From: Desarmillaria ectypa
Taxonomy: Eukaryota; Basidiomycota; Agaricomycetes; Agaricales; Physalacriaceae
NCBI GenBank assembly: GCA_030407005.1
Contig: JAUDYN010000013.1
Coordinates: 186,001 to 250,000 of the forward strand
Length of the DNA stretch: 64,000 nt
Reading direction: 5' to 3'
Position 1 is the first letter of the stretch. Every line of letters begins with the position of its first letter. A program made the position numbers and the translations under genes. A model generated the notes under the pieces. It was not told the DNA's origin. It saw only the letters and a list, made by a program, of their open reading frames with translations, and did not search any database. Of the stretch, positions 1-11,460 are shown piece after piece.

Positions 1-1050
1 ATGCTCGTAGACCATTCACCTTGATGGCGAAGCCTATGGATAAAATCCGGCTCTCAGTTCATGAGCCAGCTGTATCTGGCTATTGCGCGGGTACCAATCC
101 TCGAAGAACTTGATATTGTGTTTTATTTTTTCAGTATAGAACGATATATGGCGCCGTTTTCTGAGGAGCCAAGACTGAAGAGTGTTACTACTTCATTTGG
201 ATTGCACTCATCTCGTTTTGACCCGCGTGTAAAGACGTATAAAGACGTTCACAAGGTTGAAAATGATCTCAATCAACTGGCTAAATATCCGTCGTTTGTT
301 GACTGCACTCCGACCTTCGCTGATAGTCACTAGGAGTGGATGCTACATCCAGCAACCTTCGAATTTCCTAACGCCCCAGTTTATCGCTCGTCTATCCAAA
401 TTCTCTCTGTCGACGGTGTCGATATGCTCCAATGTCTCCACCTCCCTAGTCTAGAAGTTCTTTACATTTGAAATCGCTGCCTTCTCATAGCTTCACTCCA
501 GAATCCCCGTCCTCCACTCGAGGAACAGGTTCGGATAATCACCGATTTATTGACTTGCTCCAAATGCAAACTGAAGAGCCTGACCCTCATGGACCTTGCA
601 CTCGTCGGGAAATATACCTTTATTGCTGAGATTCTAGAGCAATTCTTTGCAACCATCGCATTCCTACAGGTTCAACTGAACGTCTACGCCAGAGAGTCAC
701 GGAACTCGAGCTTGAATTTGTGGATATCTCCTACCCCCTCTTTCGCGCGCTTAGAAAGAGCCAGCTGCAGCATATCATAATATGCAGCGAGAATGGGCTG
801 AACAGGTTCGCTCCGCAAGTGCTTTATAAATGGTCGAGTCACAGATGCAGAGTCCACATCCTCTCCGTCCCTTGGATTTTATTGCCAAATGAACCATCGA
901 TTCAACTTGGAACTTGGAACCCAGGTTTAAGTCATGTGTGACGAGATATGATGGGCTGGAGCTGAATGCGAGGATGGGATACCAGGCATGGGATCCGGAT
1001 TGTTATGAACAGGCAGAGGAACATTGGCGAACAGTCTGCTCATGAAATTT
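1..1050 (+). pseudogene. F-box/LRR-like protein, C-terminal remnant
   Basis: Several short plus-strand stretches in different frames read like the leucine-rich half of an agaric F-box protein. Examples are VPILEELDIVFYFF (about 91-132), LHLPSLEVLYI (about 441-473), CKLKSLTLMDLALVGKY (about 565-615) and a tail around LELNARMGYQAWDP (about 957-1000). No single frame joins them, and I could not link them with plausible splice sites throughout. The N-terminal F-box is not in the window. I read this as a decayed or frameshifted gene entering from the left edge. An intact gene with unusual introns is the less likely alternative. F-box proteins of this class are presumed substrate adaptors of SCF ubiquitin ligases. 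Confidence 0.5.
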
Positions 1051-1551
1051 CATTCTGAAAGTATTTACGGTATTCGGCGATTTTGATGGGGAGAGCGACA
1101 ACGGGAGGACCCTGAAGACGACCGCCCTCAATTTTCCTTCCCAGGCTCGCTAGTATTCTGAGACTCATAACTTATTTATCATAAATTCATTGCTACTGGC
1201 GAAAAAAGCCGTGACCTACTGTGCTCGGAGGCTCAGCGCGAGGTAGAGTCTCAGTCCACCACTACTAGTTGTCTCAGCCATCGTCCACATGCAATCCAGA
1301 AGACTTGAATATTCTACAACGTGGCCACCGAGAATGCATATGTACCCGAGACAGAAGCGCCCTCTTGTTCAAGTTTAATCGGGCGAACAATGGAGGGGAT
1401 CGATGAGATTATAGCGTGGCCTTGGCTACCGCAATTATATCATTTTGACAGCTGTTTCGGCAGCACCGTATAAAGCCCTGTGGAAAGACTGTGCAACACT
1501 TCAGCTCTTACATCGGCAAAGTGGTATTGTATTAATCGTCCTTCAGGGAAA
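1051..1551. other. Intergenic, nothing recognised
   Basis: No open reading frame with family resemblance is visible. A stretch at about 1440-1551 is open in one frame into the ATG at 1552, so the small gene that follows could begin earlier. Confidence 0.4.
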
Positions 1552-2042
1552 ATGATTAGCTACTGTGTCCCATTCCACTTTCCTTCCGAAGAGGTAAGTG
1601 CTTTCTTCCTGGATGTTTACCTTCTGTGAATGTATACTCAGAAGCCGATACCTCTGACTTTCGATGATGATGACAAATTTATCTTCCCCCAGCAATCAGT
1701 ACCATATCATATCCTGGTATGTGCTCATCTACCAAGAGGCCCAGAATATTGTTCTTGACCTTGAGTGCTAGGCACTCTATTCGACCTCACTTCCCGCCGC
1801 TCTGGCTCTATTAAATTCCCGTTTGCTTGTCGCGGCAGGGATCTCGGCCACAGATGTTTCATCACTCATGGAATTCTTCCTCAAACTCAATCACAGGACC
1901 ATGCAACAAGGTACACGCATTCTGGCCTTCTCTGAAATATCTCCTGCTCACATTTGCCTGAAGACTGAATTGACCCTCGACTAACATTATCCGACTGAAT
2001 CCAGGAATAGAAATTCTGCTTCTTGGCTATCTCTGGAATTAA
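1552..2042 (+). CDS. Small hypothetical protein, four exons
   Basis: Four exons (1552-1593, 1642-1716, 1772-1910, 2005-2042) join in frame across three GT-AG introns of 48, 55 and 94 nt and give 97 codons plus stop. The donors are gtaagt, gtatgt and gtacac. The protein starts MISYCVPFHFPSEE, has an acidic run (FDDDDKF) near residue 21 and a hydrophobic alanine/leucine stretch (LPAALALLNSRLLVAAG) in the middle. I recognise no family. The consistent splicing argues for a real gene, but it could equally be the 3' end of a longer or decayed one, because the frame stays open a little upstream of the chosen ATG. There is no signal peptide at this start. Confidence 0.4.
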
Positions 2043-2257
2043 ATTATGCTCGAACTTCCGGCAGCCACATTTATACGAAAATTAGCACACTACAGAGAGG
2101 GAAAATCATCAAATCACTAAGGGGGCGACGTCCATTAAGACAATCTGGAACATGTCTAAGGAAGGATTTTAAGCTAACATATCTCTCTTCTAAACACAGT
2201 ACGACCAACACGTCCGTTATTAAATAAAGAGTCCAAACCGCCATCACTAATGTAAGG

Positions 2258-3721
2258 TCATATCAGGAATGCGAGGTACACAAACACACTAAATATAGCA
2301 CCCAATCCAACATCTCCGCTAACTGACAAGGCGCCATTGGATCCTGATCCCGAATTAGAACCAGACGGACTAGGAGCAGAGCTACTTCCAGTTCCACTGT
2401 TTCCATTCCCGCTACTGCTCCCGGTCCCTGTACCGTTCGTTTGAATTGCCAGCTCCTTGAAGGCCGCAAAGTTATTAGGCCCCGTCTCAACAGCGTTTAT
2501 TGAGAACACCATCCCAGAACCACAATGGTTCGTCTGGCTACAGTAGCCCCAGACCGGCGCCGTCTATTATATGATGTCAGTCGAGTAAGGAAAGGCAAAC
2601 GAAAAACCAAACGCACATCGTTGATCGTAATCTGGAACATCGGAAATTCGGTGGCATTAGCAGCGACGGGCCGGCTGAAGGATGTCAGACAGAGAAACGA
2701 GGAGAGGGAGAAGACTCACAATCCAGACGAGAACCCTATCTGGCCGGAGGTGGATGTCTCCGCGAGGGGTTGGCACGGGTGTTGGAAACTACTCTGCGTA
2801 ACGGTATGATTCTTTGGGTGGAACTCGAACGTGACAGTATCCCCGATGGATGCGCTGATATTGGCGGGACCGTACTCAAGCTTCCCGTCGATACCAACAA
2901 CGATCTTGTGGTCTACGGGCTGGGGTGCAAATGTTGGAGCTAGAAGAGGAGAGTGAGAGGCTACCATAGGTGTAAGAGAAAAAGATGTACCAGGTGTACC
3001 GTCATAGCTGGTGTAAGTTGTCAGCCAGACTGAGGTTTGGCTGGTCACCGTCGCGGTCACCATCGTCCAGGATTGTGCGGGTGGAGGGTTGTATGTAGAC
3101 GTTGCAGACGAAGATGAAGTGGTACCGTTGGAAGATATTGCGAGAGCCTTGAACGCGGAGAAGGAATTGGAGGAGCCCTCTGCACCTGGGTTGACGGCGA
3201 ATACCATCCCTGGAAGGTCGTGGCACTGTGAGTATACTAAAGCAGTTGAGAGGGAGGGGGGTTCATGCGTACCCTTGCCACAATGGCCAGTCTGGCGACA
3301 GTAGACCCATATAGGCTTGGTGTCGTTTACTGAGAGTTGAAACGTAGGCAGGTCGACTCGACTCGCGTTTACTGGCATACTACGATAATGGTTTAGACTC
3401 AGAAGGGTAAGCAGCATAGGCGTAAACTCACAAGCCCGAATCGACACCGTCAGCGAGGTGAACACACGGGGCATTGAAGGAGGACTGTGTGACGGTATGG
3501 TTTTTTGGGTTACTGAAACTAGGCGTAAGAGATTACATCAGGACACGGCGATAGGATGCTTACAAAATGAAGTTGACCATGTCACCAGCAGACGCAGTAA
3601 CGTATTCTGGGTCATAAGCGAGTGCCCCGTTGGCTCCGACGGTTACATTATACGTCGCTGCGTACACCGTCGTAGGGAGGATCACAGCAATCAAGGAAAA
3701 CGAAGGAGACGCGAACTTCAT
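2258..3721 (-). CDS. Secreted two-domain cupredoxin-like protein, GPI-type C-terminus
   Basis: Extracellular blue-copper-like protein of the fungal serine-rich cupredoxin group. The start at 3721 gives a signal peptide (MKFASPSFSLIAVILPTTVYA). Domain 1 has the usual strand TYNVTVGANGALAYDPEYV, the ligand His in NPKNHTVTQS, and Cys-His-Met in YCRQTGHC followed by GKGM. After a Ser/Thr-rich linker, domain 2 repeats the pattern (HKIVVGIDGKLEYGP, HPKNHTVTQS, YCSQTNHCGSGM). All four type-1 copper ligands are therefore present in both domains. The C-terminus is a Gly/Ser-rich spacer ending in a hydrophobic tail (VGLGAIFSVFVYLAFLI), as in GPI-anchored wall proteins. Five introns interrupt the gene, most at phase 2 after a ..GGxTT codon. 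The mature length is about 370 residues. A paralogue lies at 41.5-42.7 kb on the same strand. The electron-transfer partner is unknown. Confidence 0.85.
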
Positions 3722-5821
3722 CGCAGAAAAGAGTCAGAAGAAGGAGAAGTGGAGTGAGTACTGATACTGACCTCGACGAGGCATTTTATGGTGCTACAAT
3801 CAATGAAAACCAACACGGGGAACTCGGGATGTATATTGCTGTATTCTTTCCTCGGCGATCGTTATAGTTTTCAGTTTGCGGTGTCGCTTTTGCAGGGATC
3901 ATCAAGAAGAGTATTGCTTGCATTTGCAACAAGGCAAAAACAGCGCAGTTGACATCTAGGAGGCTGTTTCGTCGGCAACTTCGGAAGAGATACCACGAGT
4001 TGAGGTAAATGCTGTGCCATCGATCAGGGATCGATCGAACTGGAAGAGGAGGAGGAGAAGTTTTTATTCTGTGCGATAGTGATGGGGTAAGTTTATTGCC
4101 AGTGTAAGGTCATGAAATGGTGCTGGGGGTGTCTGCGAAAGGTGGTATAAGACATTGGTGAGAACTAGGCAAGATAGCATGAGAAAGCAAGCAAGGGCTA
4201 TAAAACGTGTTGACACCAATAGCTGGCCATGCAGTGCGCGAGCTGAAATATTCCCTCGCTTCCGAGCAGTCCGAGTCTAGTAGACAATTGAATACATACT
4301 AGAAGACAGGATGTATTCAGCTGCAGCGAAATGCGCTCCTTGATAATTCGCTGATAGGACAGGGCCTCCCAGGGACGCCTGCACCGGTTTCCTAGACTTG
4401 CTATATCCTGCGTTGCGCCACTATTTAAAGCAACGCTTTCAGCATCGAAGTTGTGCAGGGCTTCCTGTTATCAGTCCGCTACACCAAAACGATGAGAAAG
4501 TTTTACCTCTCTCCGACTTGGAGATGACATATCAACTTGAGCGTATCGGATGTGAAACGATCCGCAGTACGCTGCTGCGCAACCATTGCATCGCTTGGAG
4601 TGTTTTGAAATTGATGAACGGTAATTGGCTAGGATGACATATATCGGTGCTCACTGATATGATAAGGATACTAAAAATAGTTCCTACGGCAGGTATTTGT
4701 GTGCTCTGACACAAAAGCGAACGAACAGAAGTGGGAATATTTCCGCAGTCGCTTGCCTTGCGGTCTATCTTTGCCGTGGGAGGCATTGGTGGAGACGGAT
4801 GTAATGAAAATACGGAGACAAGAGTTTCACTTGGCATCCCCAGCACTAATATGAGATATCCCGGACACCTGGAGATCTACTGTTGAGTCAGTGGAACCAT
4901 CTGGTAGAAGCAAAGAAAAGACGTTTTCCAAATGTGGATAATTATCACGTGGTGGCGGTGGCTTCTGGAAATCAGAATTTCAACGTACATCTTACGGTCA
5001 GACGACCATCTCGCGTCTGAAAAATCGAAGCTTGCTTCTACGGTTGCTATACTTCGACTTTCTGATCAGTTCAAGTTTGCAGATACATTTCTTCGGCGAC
5101 GGCCTTAGCTTGTAATGACCGCACTTGATTGGCATGCGATACGTGGTGGTCGGACCAAGCTAAACCTCTTACTCTGCATATTCCTTGGATATGAGAGATA
5201 TGGTCCTGGAAACACGACATAGGACCCAGAATTCTTTGACCATCTTTCGGTACAGTCGCGGGCTTAATGGTTACGGTTACAACTTGTTTTTTTTTGTGTG
5301 AACGGATCTCAACCGGTCGGCTACACATGCGTCATTAATGAATTCACATTGTGAGTATTTTTCCATTTCGTAGGTCTGCTAATAATGCCGGATTTCTGGA
5401 TTCCAGATCTCCGTCCCATGATGACACTGTGAATTCGTCCTGCTTGTAACGATGACATCTGCGGCTTTCGCTATCTATTGACACGGCCGATGTCAGTGAT
5501 GCTGGCAGCTGTCGCGACTTGGTAAATATGAACTTGAATTGCCACATATTAACTGACACTCTTTACTAGCTATTAAGCCACATGAACAACCCTCGAGGCG
5601 CGTTGTCGAAGACCGTAACACCTTGAATCTCAACAGCACGCGCCTTTCATAACTTCTAAAAGCGGTTTCGTAATGATGTCAATTACCCCCGGCTTGACTC
5701 GGCCGCCTGAACCGAAACATATACTACTGCCGTCAAGGGGTTCCTTATATCAGGGACTGGCTGCGGATTAGTAGCTACTTATATTAAAGCGACCTGTCGT
5801 CCTTTCTGCCAACCGCACGGT
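3722..5821. other. Intergenic region, promoter side of the cupredoxin gene
   Basis: No gene recognised on either strand. Minus-strand bases just above the cupredoxin start include CATAAAATG and TCGAGGTCAGT (about 3763-3790), which resemble the same region of the 42.7 kb paralogue. Short open frames at 4398-4846 and 5071-5559 have no recognisable content. Confidence 0.4.
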
Positions 5822-7477
5822 ATGATCTTATCACTTCCCCCCGAGTTGCTGCACCAGATTTTCCAAAGGGTAAGTACCGCCTCCCCTATCTGCCCTAACC
5901 AAAGTCCGTACTCACGCTTAGTTTCCAGCTCCAAATCTCTGACCTGAAACGCCTACGGTCAACATGCAAGCGTTTCAGTGCTGTTGCTACGCCATTTGTT
6001 TTCTCGAATCTGAAAATCGACACCGATAGCTATCAGTTTCGCAAGTACTCGTCAATCCTCAAAGCTATCGTCTCTGGTCGAAGTGATATCGCGAGACACG
6101 TCCAGACTCTCACTATACTATCATTGACCCCACCGCGGTACAAGCGTCTCAGGTTGTGGCAACGAGTCATGAAGCGCAAGCAACGCGTATATAAGGAGTT
6201 TGAAAGCAACTTTCTTCGAGCGGTAACGAAGTTTACGGCGGTAACATCGCTCTAGTGCGTTCTCGATCTTCTGCATTCCACGGACATGCTGACCTAGTCC
6301 TTCCAGTTTTGATATGCACACCATCCAACCCTCATCTGCCGACAAGATCATGTGCTCTCTAGGGGCTCTTCCTCGCTTGTCACAACTATCCGTTCACATG
6401 TATCATGACATCGACCCCAGTATTTCTCTTTCCCTGTCGCGACATTTCAAGGACCTCCACTCTATCCACTTACATGGTCTCAGGCTCTGCTATAATGATG
6501 CGCCCTCCATCATTATCGCGAACAGCCCAGCCCTCACTGAACTGACTCTCGACGGAACCTCCGAACTCAACTCTGACAAGACCGCGACGATGGAGAACCT
6601 CTTCTCCAAGCTCCCTTCAGGGACGGCCCTCCCACTGCAGAGCCTCACCATAGGCGGCACATTGCGCTACCTGCTTGACCCAGCCCCACACATCCCTCCA
6701 CATTTCAAATCTCTCACGTCCCTGGTCATAACTTCCGATATCATTTCCGTTCCGGCCGATTTCTGGCGGGCGCTCGAGACCGCTCATATCCACTTGCGGA
6801 AGCTCTCGGTGCGAGAACTAGACGAGTCACTCCTGAGCTATCTCGAATCCTACGCCGGTCTGAGGGACTTGTCAGTAGATGATGCCGCTAAATCGGAGCT
6901 AGCGGCAGACCGGTTCTATCACTGCGTGGTGCCCAAACATTCGGGTAGCCTCAAGAACATGCGAATTAATACGGATTTTGAGGGGAGGTGGTGCCTTGGC
7001 GACACACGATTGGATGAAATCATGAGATGTTCCGGGTTAATCTCTATTGACTTTTCTGTCGGATTAGGCGAGGTCGATACTCCGTATGATGGGAATGTCA
7101 TCGTGAGTGTTGATGCTGATGGTGCGAAATTATGATATTGACGAGGATTTTTGTTTTAGACACGGCTTCTGGAAGCTGCCGCCACTGGTGTCTTCCCCTT
7201 CCTCCGCCATATCGGTATAGCCTTCGCCAATCCGAGGAGTGTTCGCTCCATTGACGATCCGATCATCCTGATGTACGCCGCTCATGGTATTCACGGCCAC
7301 CGCTGCATCAACGATATCGTCAGTGGGTTCCAATGCGAGGAGCCTAATCCTTGTATGTTGGCATTGGAGCTGTCCACTGGTCATATGCACAATAGCAGGC
7401 TGGTCAAGTCTGAGGGCGACTTTTGGGTATTTAGACTTATGGCACGGGAATGTTCGTATTACGATTTTCCGTATTGA
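5822..7477 (+). CDS. F-box protein with leucine-rich region
   Basis: Probable SCF ubiquitin-ligase substrate adaptor. Four exons (5822-5869, 5929-6254, 6307-7102, 7160-7477) join in frame to 495 residues. The F-box is at the extreme N-terminus: SLPPELLHQIF, then after intron 1 LQISDLKRLRSTCKRF and FVFSNL. The rest is a degenerate leucine-rich repeat region with typical units such as LHSIHLHGLRL and SPALTELTLDG at about residues 175-205 and LPLQSLTIGGTL a little later. The start ATG directly precedes the F-box and sits about 45 nt after a TATA-like stretch, so I see no reason to extend it. No stop or frameshift is visible, in contrast to the other F-box-like loci at both edges and at 57.7 kb. 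The substrate is unknown. Confidence 0.85.
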
Positions 7478-8322
7478 CGTTGTACTACTTTAACTTTCAA
7501 TGTACCAACATTTTTTGTACCTATTATCCCTTTTTCGGTGACTAGCGTTGACAGGGCCCTTTGGCTCAAGCTTTTTTTTTTCGCCTCGGTTTATTTTTTA
7601 TTCTTGCTGTGTCTTCTTCGTACAGAGCCGGGGGTACGTTAATCCGAGTTTCTATGGTGTCAAATGACTTACTCTCTGAGTAGCGGAATGAAGAATACGC
7701 GTCTTTCTGATGGTAACAAGTGGACGATTTAGTATCTTGAATCTGCGTACATCAGGGCATCTCTTCAGGTTCGGTTCACGTGCTACCAAACAAAAATTAA
7801 GATCTCACGGCGACCGGATGAATGGACAATCACTTTAAACCGCCCTGAGATCTGTTGCTCGTGTACATCTCGGCCTGGCTAACTCGGGATAATGCGACAG
7901 GCTGCTGCGCTTCGGCTGTGGAGATGTATTAACCTCCCAAGAATGTCTTCTTCATACATACTTCGCGTGCTGTGCTTGGCCGTCGACGTTCTCGGTTCTG
8001 GTACCGTATCAAATACTAATTGTTGGTCGTTACTAAAGAGAATTCACTCATCTGTATCGAATAAAGAATGTGCCAGGCTTACTCAGACTCTACCTTTTAT
8101 AACTCCGAGGAGCAGACCACCTTTGTGTCCGACTCATGTTCGACTTCGAAAAAACTTTGTAAAGCACTGGCTTCCTATAGAAGTACGACGCGTGGACTCT
8201 ATGAGGACTAGACTGAGATGAGTTAGTTCCTCTGTGAGCGTCGTCTCGTCTCTCTCCATCCTCTCTTCTGATTTCATTGCTTCTAATCTCATCCTCATAG
8301 GAGGCATCATCAGCAGTGGAGC
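7478..8322. other. Intergenic, nothing recognised
   Basis: This holds the 3' flank of the F-box gene with T-rich runs near 7570-7600. The open frame at 7892-8221 has no recognisable features and I do not call it. Confidence 0.4.
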
Positions 8323-9250
8323 CTAATACCTCTCCCGCACTGCTATGGGCCTCACAAGTGCGTAATCGTGTTTCATGTTCGTGCTCGACGAAGAGTATAC
8401 TATCCGGGTGGCTCTACACGGGAAAATGCACGTTACGCACAACTCCTTGAGTTGGTGTGGGGCTCGATACCTGCCACGTGGTATTCGGCGTACCGGTTCC
8501 ATACCCACTGTAAAACACCGTTCTGGTCCACCCAGTTCTCCGGAAGGTACATTAATGTTGCACCTCGCTTCACCGTCCTTTCGCTTTCCGTTATCTGGAC
8601 CATCGTCGCTTCCAGAAAAATTTCCAGGGATAGTTCTATCCATTTTTCCCCTCCTTTTCCCACAGACACCGCGCCATATTCTACGCGGTCTTCCTCCCGA
8701 CCATGTCACACTCGATAAGGATATATTCCATCGTTTCGACCACCTGGCATTTCGGGCAGACTGCTTAGTTCGCATATTCTGGTCCTAGCTCATCCCAGGA
8801 GCTCCCTATCTTGAACGTTCCCTGTATAGCCTTCCATAGGAACCCTCACGCTGGTTTCGACACGCCCTTTCCTCCGATTGTTTTCCACAGCACCGCTGAA
8901 GTCGGTCGTATTTTGTTCACTTCTGCGACGGCCTCTTTAATTCTCTCTATCTGAATCCTCGCACCTGACCTTTGTACGATGGGGCGCATCTCTCGTATAC
9001 CTTTGTAGGCTATTGCTTGAGTCATTTTCGATAGCTTGGCCCCTATTACATCAAACTCGTGGTCTATTTCTAAGCTCGGTTCTACCGCAGCAATTTCGTC
9101 TTTCATCGCCCCTTCTAAGGCGACGGCATCTCAGAAGCCCTGTTGATATTTCTTCTTTACGCTCCATCGAGTTCAATGGACCAGGTCCAACCACACGCCA
9201 TGTAACGCCATGGAGCCTAACCAAGACACGAAGGTCATGGAGGTGAACCA
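8323..9250 (-). mobile_element. Non-LTR (LINE-type) retrotransposon 3' remnant: RNase H end and zf-RVT region
   Basis: On the minus strand the end of an RNase H-like helix (NRASDAVALEGA, across a frameshift near 9130) is followed by an open stretch ending WKTIGGKGVSKP. After that comes the region typical of the zinc-binding C-terminus of basidiomycete reverse transcriptases: GFLWKAIQGTFKIGSSWDEL, CPKCQVVETMEYIL, IECDMVGRKTA. The zinc motif would be C-x2-C...H...C, but the His position reads Tyr. Three in-frame stops interrupt this part, where Trp, Gln and Trp are expected. These changes look like C-to-T or G-to-A transitions. Nothing upstream of 9250 or downstream of 8323 can be assigned to the element, so it is 5'-truncated and dead. 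Confidence 0.6.
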
Positions 9251-11460
9251 GAAGTTTGAGAAGAAGTGCGTCTTGTCAGCATTAGGTTTTCTGATAGCTA
9301 ACCCTAAATTGTTATTAGGTGATCGTGGGATAAATTATAGATTTTAGTCCTTGGGACTTGTTGGAGGCGACGATGTCGTGATTATAAAGATACAAGACTT
9401 TAGCCGACGATCATATTGAGATAAGCGATAATTCTCCAGCCGCTCACCCGGATATAGCAGGGAACCCTCGCAAACAGGCGAGGGTTATCGTTGTTCATCT
9501 AGCTATTTATCTACACTGTACACTTAATAGAAGTAAGACTACGTAGTAAACAAGGCCGAAGAGAAGAACAGGCTTCCTTGCCTGACAACCGAAGATCCCG
9601 ATGCCAACTGCACTGCGATGCACGACACTCGATACTCCGACAGATCACACGGTGTGCAACTTTTGATAATATGAATCCTATGAATCGGCATTGAAAAACA
9701 ACACCGTAAGAACGGAAAGCGGCCCGGCCCGCTACCTCGACTTTCAAAAGTGCTTCGATACAAGCCCATGAAAGAAGCTGTTCCAAGTGATGCCCAAAAC
9801 GTCGGAGGATAAAAGTCAGGACTGAGATCCGGAAAAACGGCGAGTGGGCAGAAATACCTGAGGTGGAGATGGTTGGGTCGCAGTGGGGTTCCCAGAAATC
9901 GAAAAAAGTATCGAACTCGGCAGCGTGAGGAGCTAGAATACTGCAAGCTGGGGACGATCACAAGGGAAAGTCGATCAAGACCATGCATGTCAAAGTGGAT
10001 GAAAGATGAGATGAAGGATAATCGCTTAATTTATCCGCAGGCTAAGCCGCTGTGGTACGGGAACAGACCTTTGTAGATAATGCTCAGAAGTGAGTGAGAA
10101 AAATGAAGTCGGCGAAGGAGTGTTGAGATATGATGGTGTCGAGCAATTGTAGACTTGCTCCCAGAAACTAAGGTATCATTGAAGAAGGACATAAAGAGTC
10201 AACTACAACTATCAATCGTAATGATTAATCTTTTGGAAGCAATCAAAACTCAACATGATGCCCATCCATAATTCTTGCTCGAGAAGCAAATATAAAGCGC
10301 CGACCTCTGCATCGATACACAGCTGGGCTTTTCATCGACCGGCAATGTGGATAGCCAGGATTCAGAAAGGTGAGGGTGCAAAGAAAGTGAACTAGGATAA
10401 TGTTTGCAATAGCTACCTGCAGCTACTGTGGCCATGACACACTCCAGATGCCAGGGGGGACATCCCGCTAACCACAATTAAATTGAAGAAGAGACGCTGA
10501 ATGGAAGTACAATCCAAGATAACCGAAATATTGCACCCGTAGCTGGCAATGAAAGGGGAAGAAGCACAGGCATCTCATTATTCATCAAAGTCTTACGCGT
10601 AAAGTTCGAGAACTGCCGCAGAGTTTATGCACTGGTGCAGCTCAGAATATCTCCCATACGCGATATATGTATTGCGCTAATCGAGGATACATAACAGGCA
10701 TGCCAAAAGGTAGTCGTCATGAGCCGCGGAGCGCAGGACAAGCGGTATGCCATCAGCAAGAAATAGTCCGGGCGATGCTCAAGCAAACGGGGAGTAACAA
10801 TACAGCACCGAAGGGCATGCACTTCATCGTCGAATCACCATTCGTATGAAATATTGGGGCCACAGTGTATCCCCCAACGCAAGACTTCAACAGTAAGGTC
10901 GTTGTGAGAGCCAGGATGAATGTAGAGGTAAAAAATAGGGAGCGCTGGGATTCTATGCTGACACAGAACGTGTCACAGACTCCAATCCCCCATGCCGTGT
11001 GATATCCTTATTTGCAAGCTAAGGACGTCTCACGGACTTGAAGGGGTAGCAAGGACTAATTAGACACAACAAAAAACACGGTTGGTCATCGACGCAAAAC
11101 AGTATCGCAAGAAAGACCAGCCGCCAAGAGAATTGGAGGGGTCTGTCATAATGGGAATATAATCATCACTACCTTCCGAGTATAGGGGCAAACGACGCCG
11201 AGATGGCGAGCATGGGAAGGAAACAAACGCGAATCGTTGGACTTCCTTATTGGGCGCCACATGGTTCACGTGATGTAGCTAATTAAAACCTCAACGCCTC
11301 AGTGTTTGGCGCCCAGCCTCGAGGAGGTCGTCCATCGCGATAATTGCTCTGCAGCTTATAATATTCGACCTTCCCCCCCTAAAAAAGACACGGTATACTG
11401 CCCTTGGATAGGCGGATTTTCTACCACCATCGGGAGAATCCTTGACAACAGAACGCGAGA
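9251..11460. other. Intergenic, nothing recognised
   Basis: Both strands have short open frames (for example 9539-9988 and 11060-11269) with no family features and no coherent splicing. It may hold old element debris next to the LINE fragment. The last few hundred bases are the promoter side of the J-protein gene. Confidence 0.4.

Noticed and set aside
8368..8788. Plus-strand frames of 116 and 137 codons
   Set aside because: They are antisense shadows of the LINE remnant on the minus strand.
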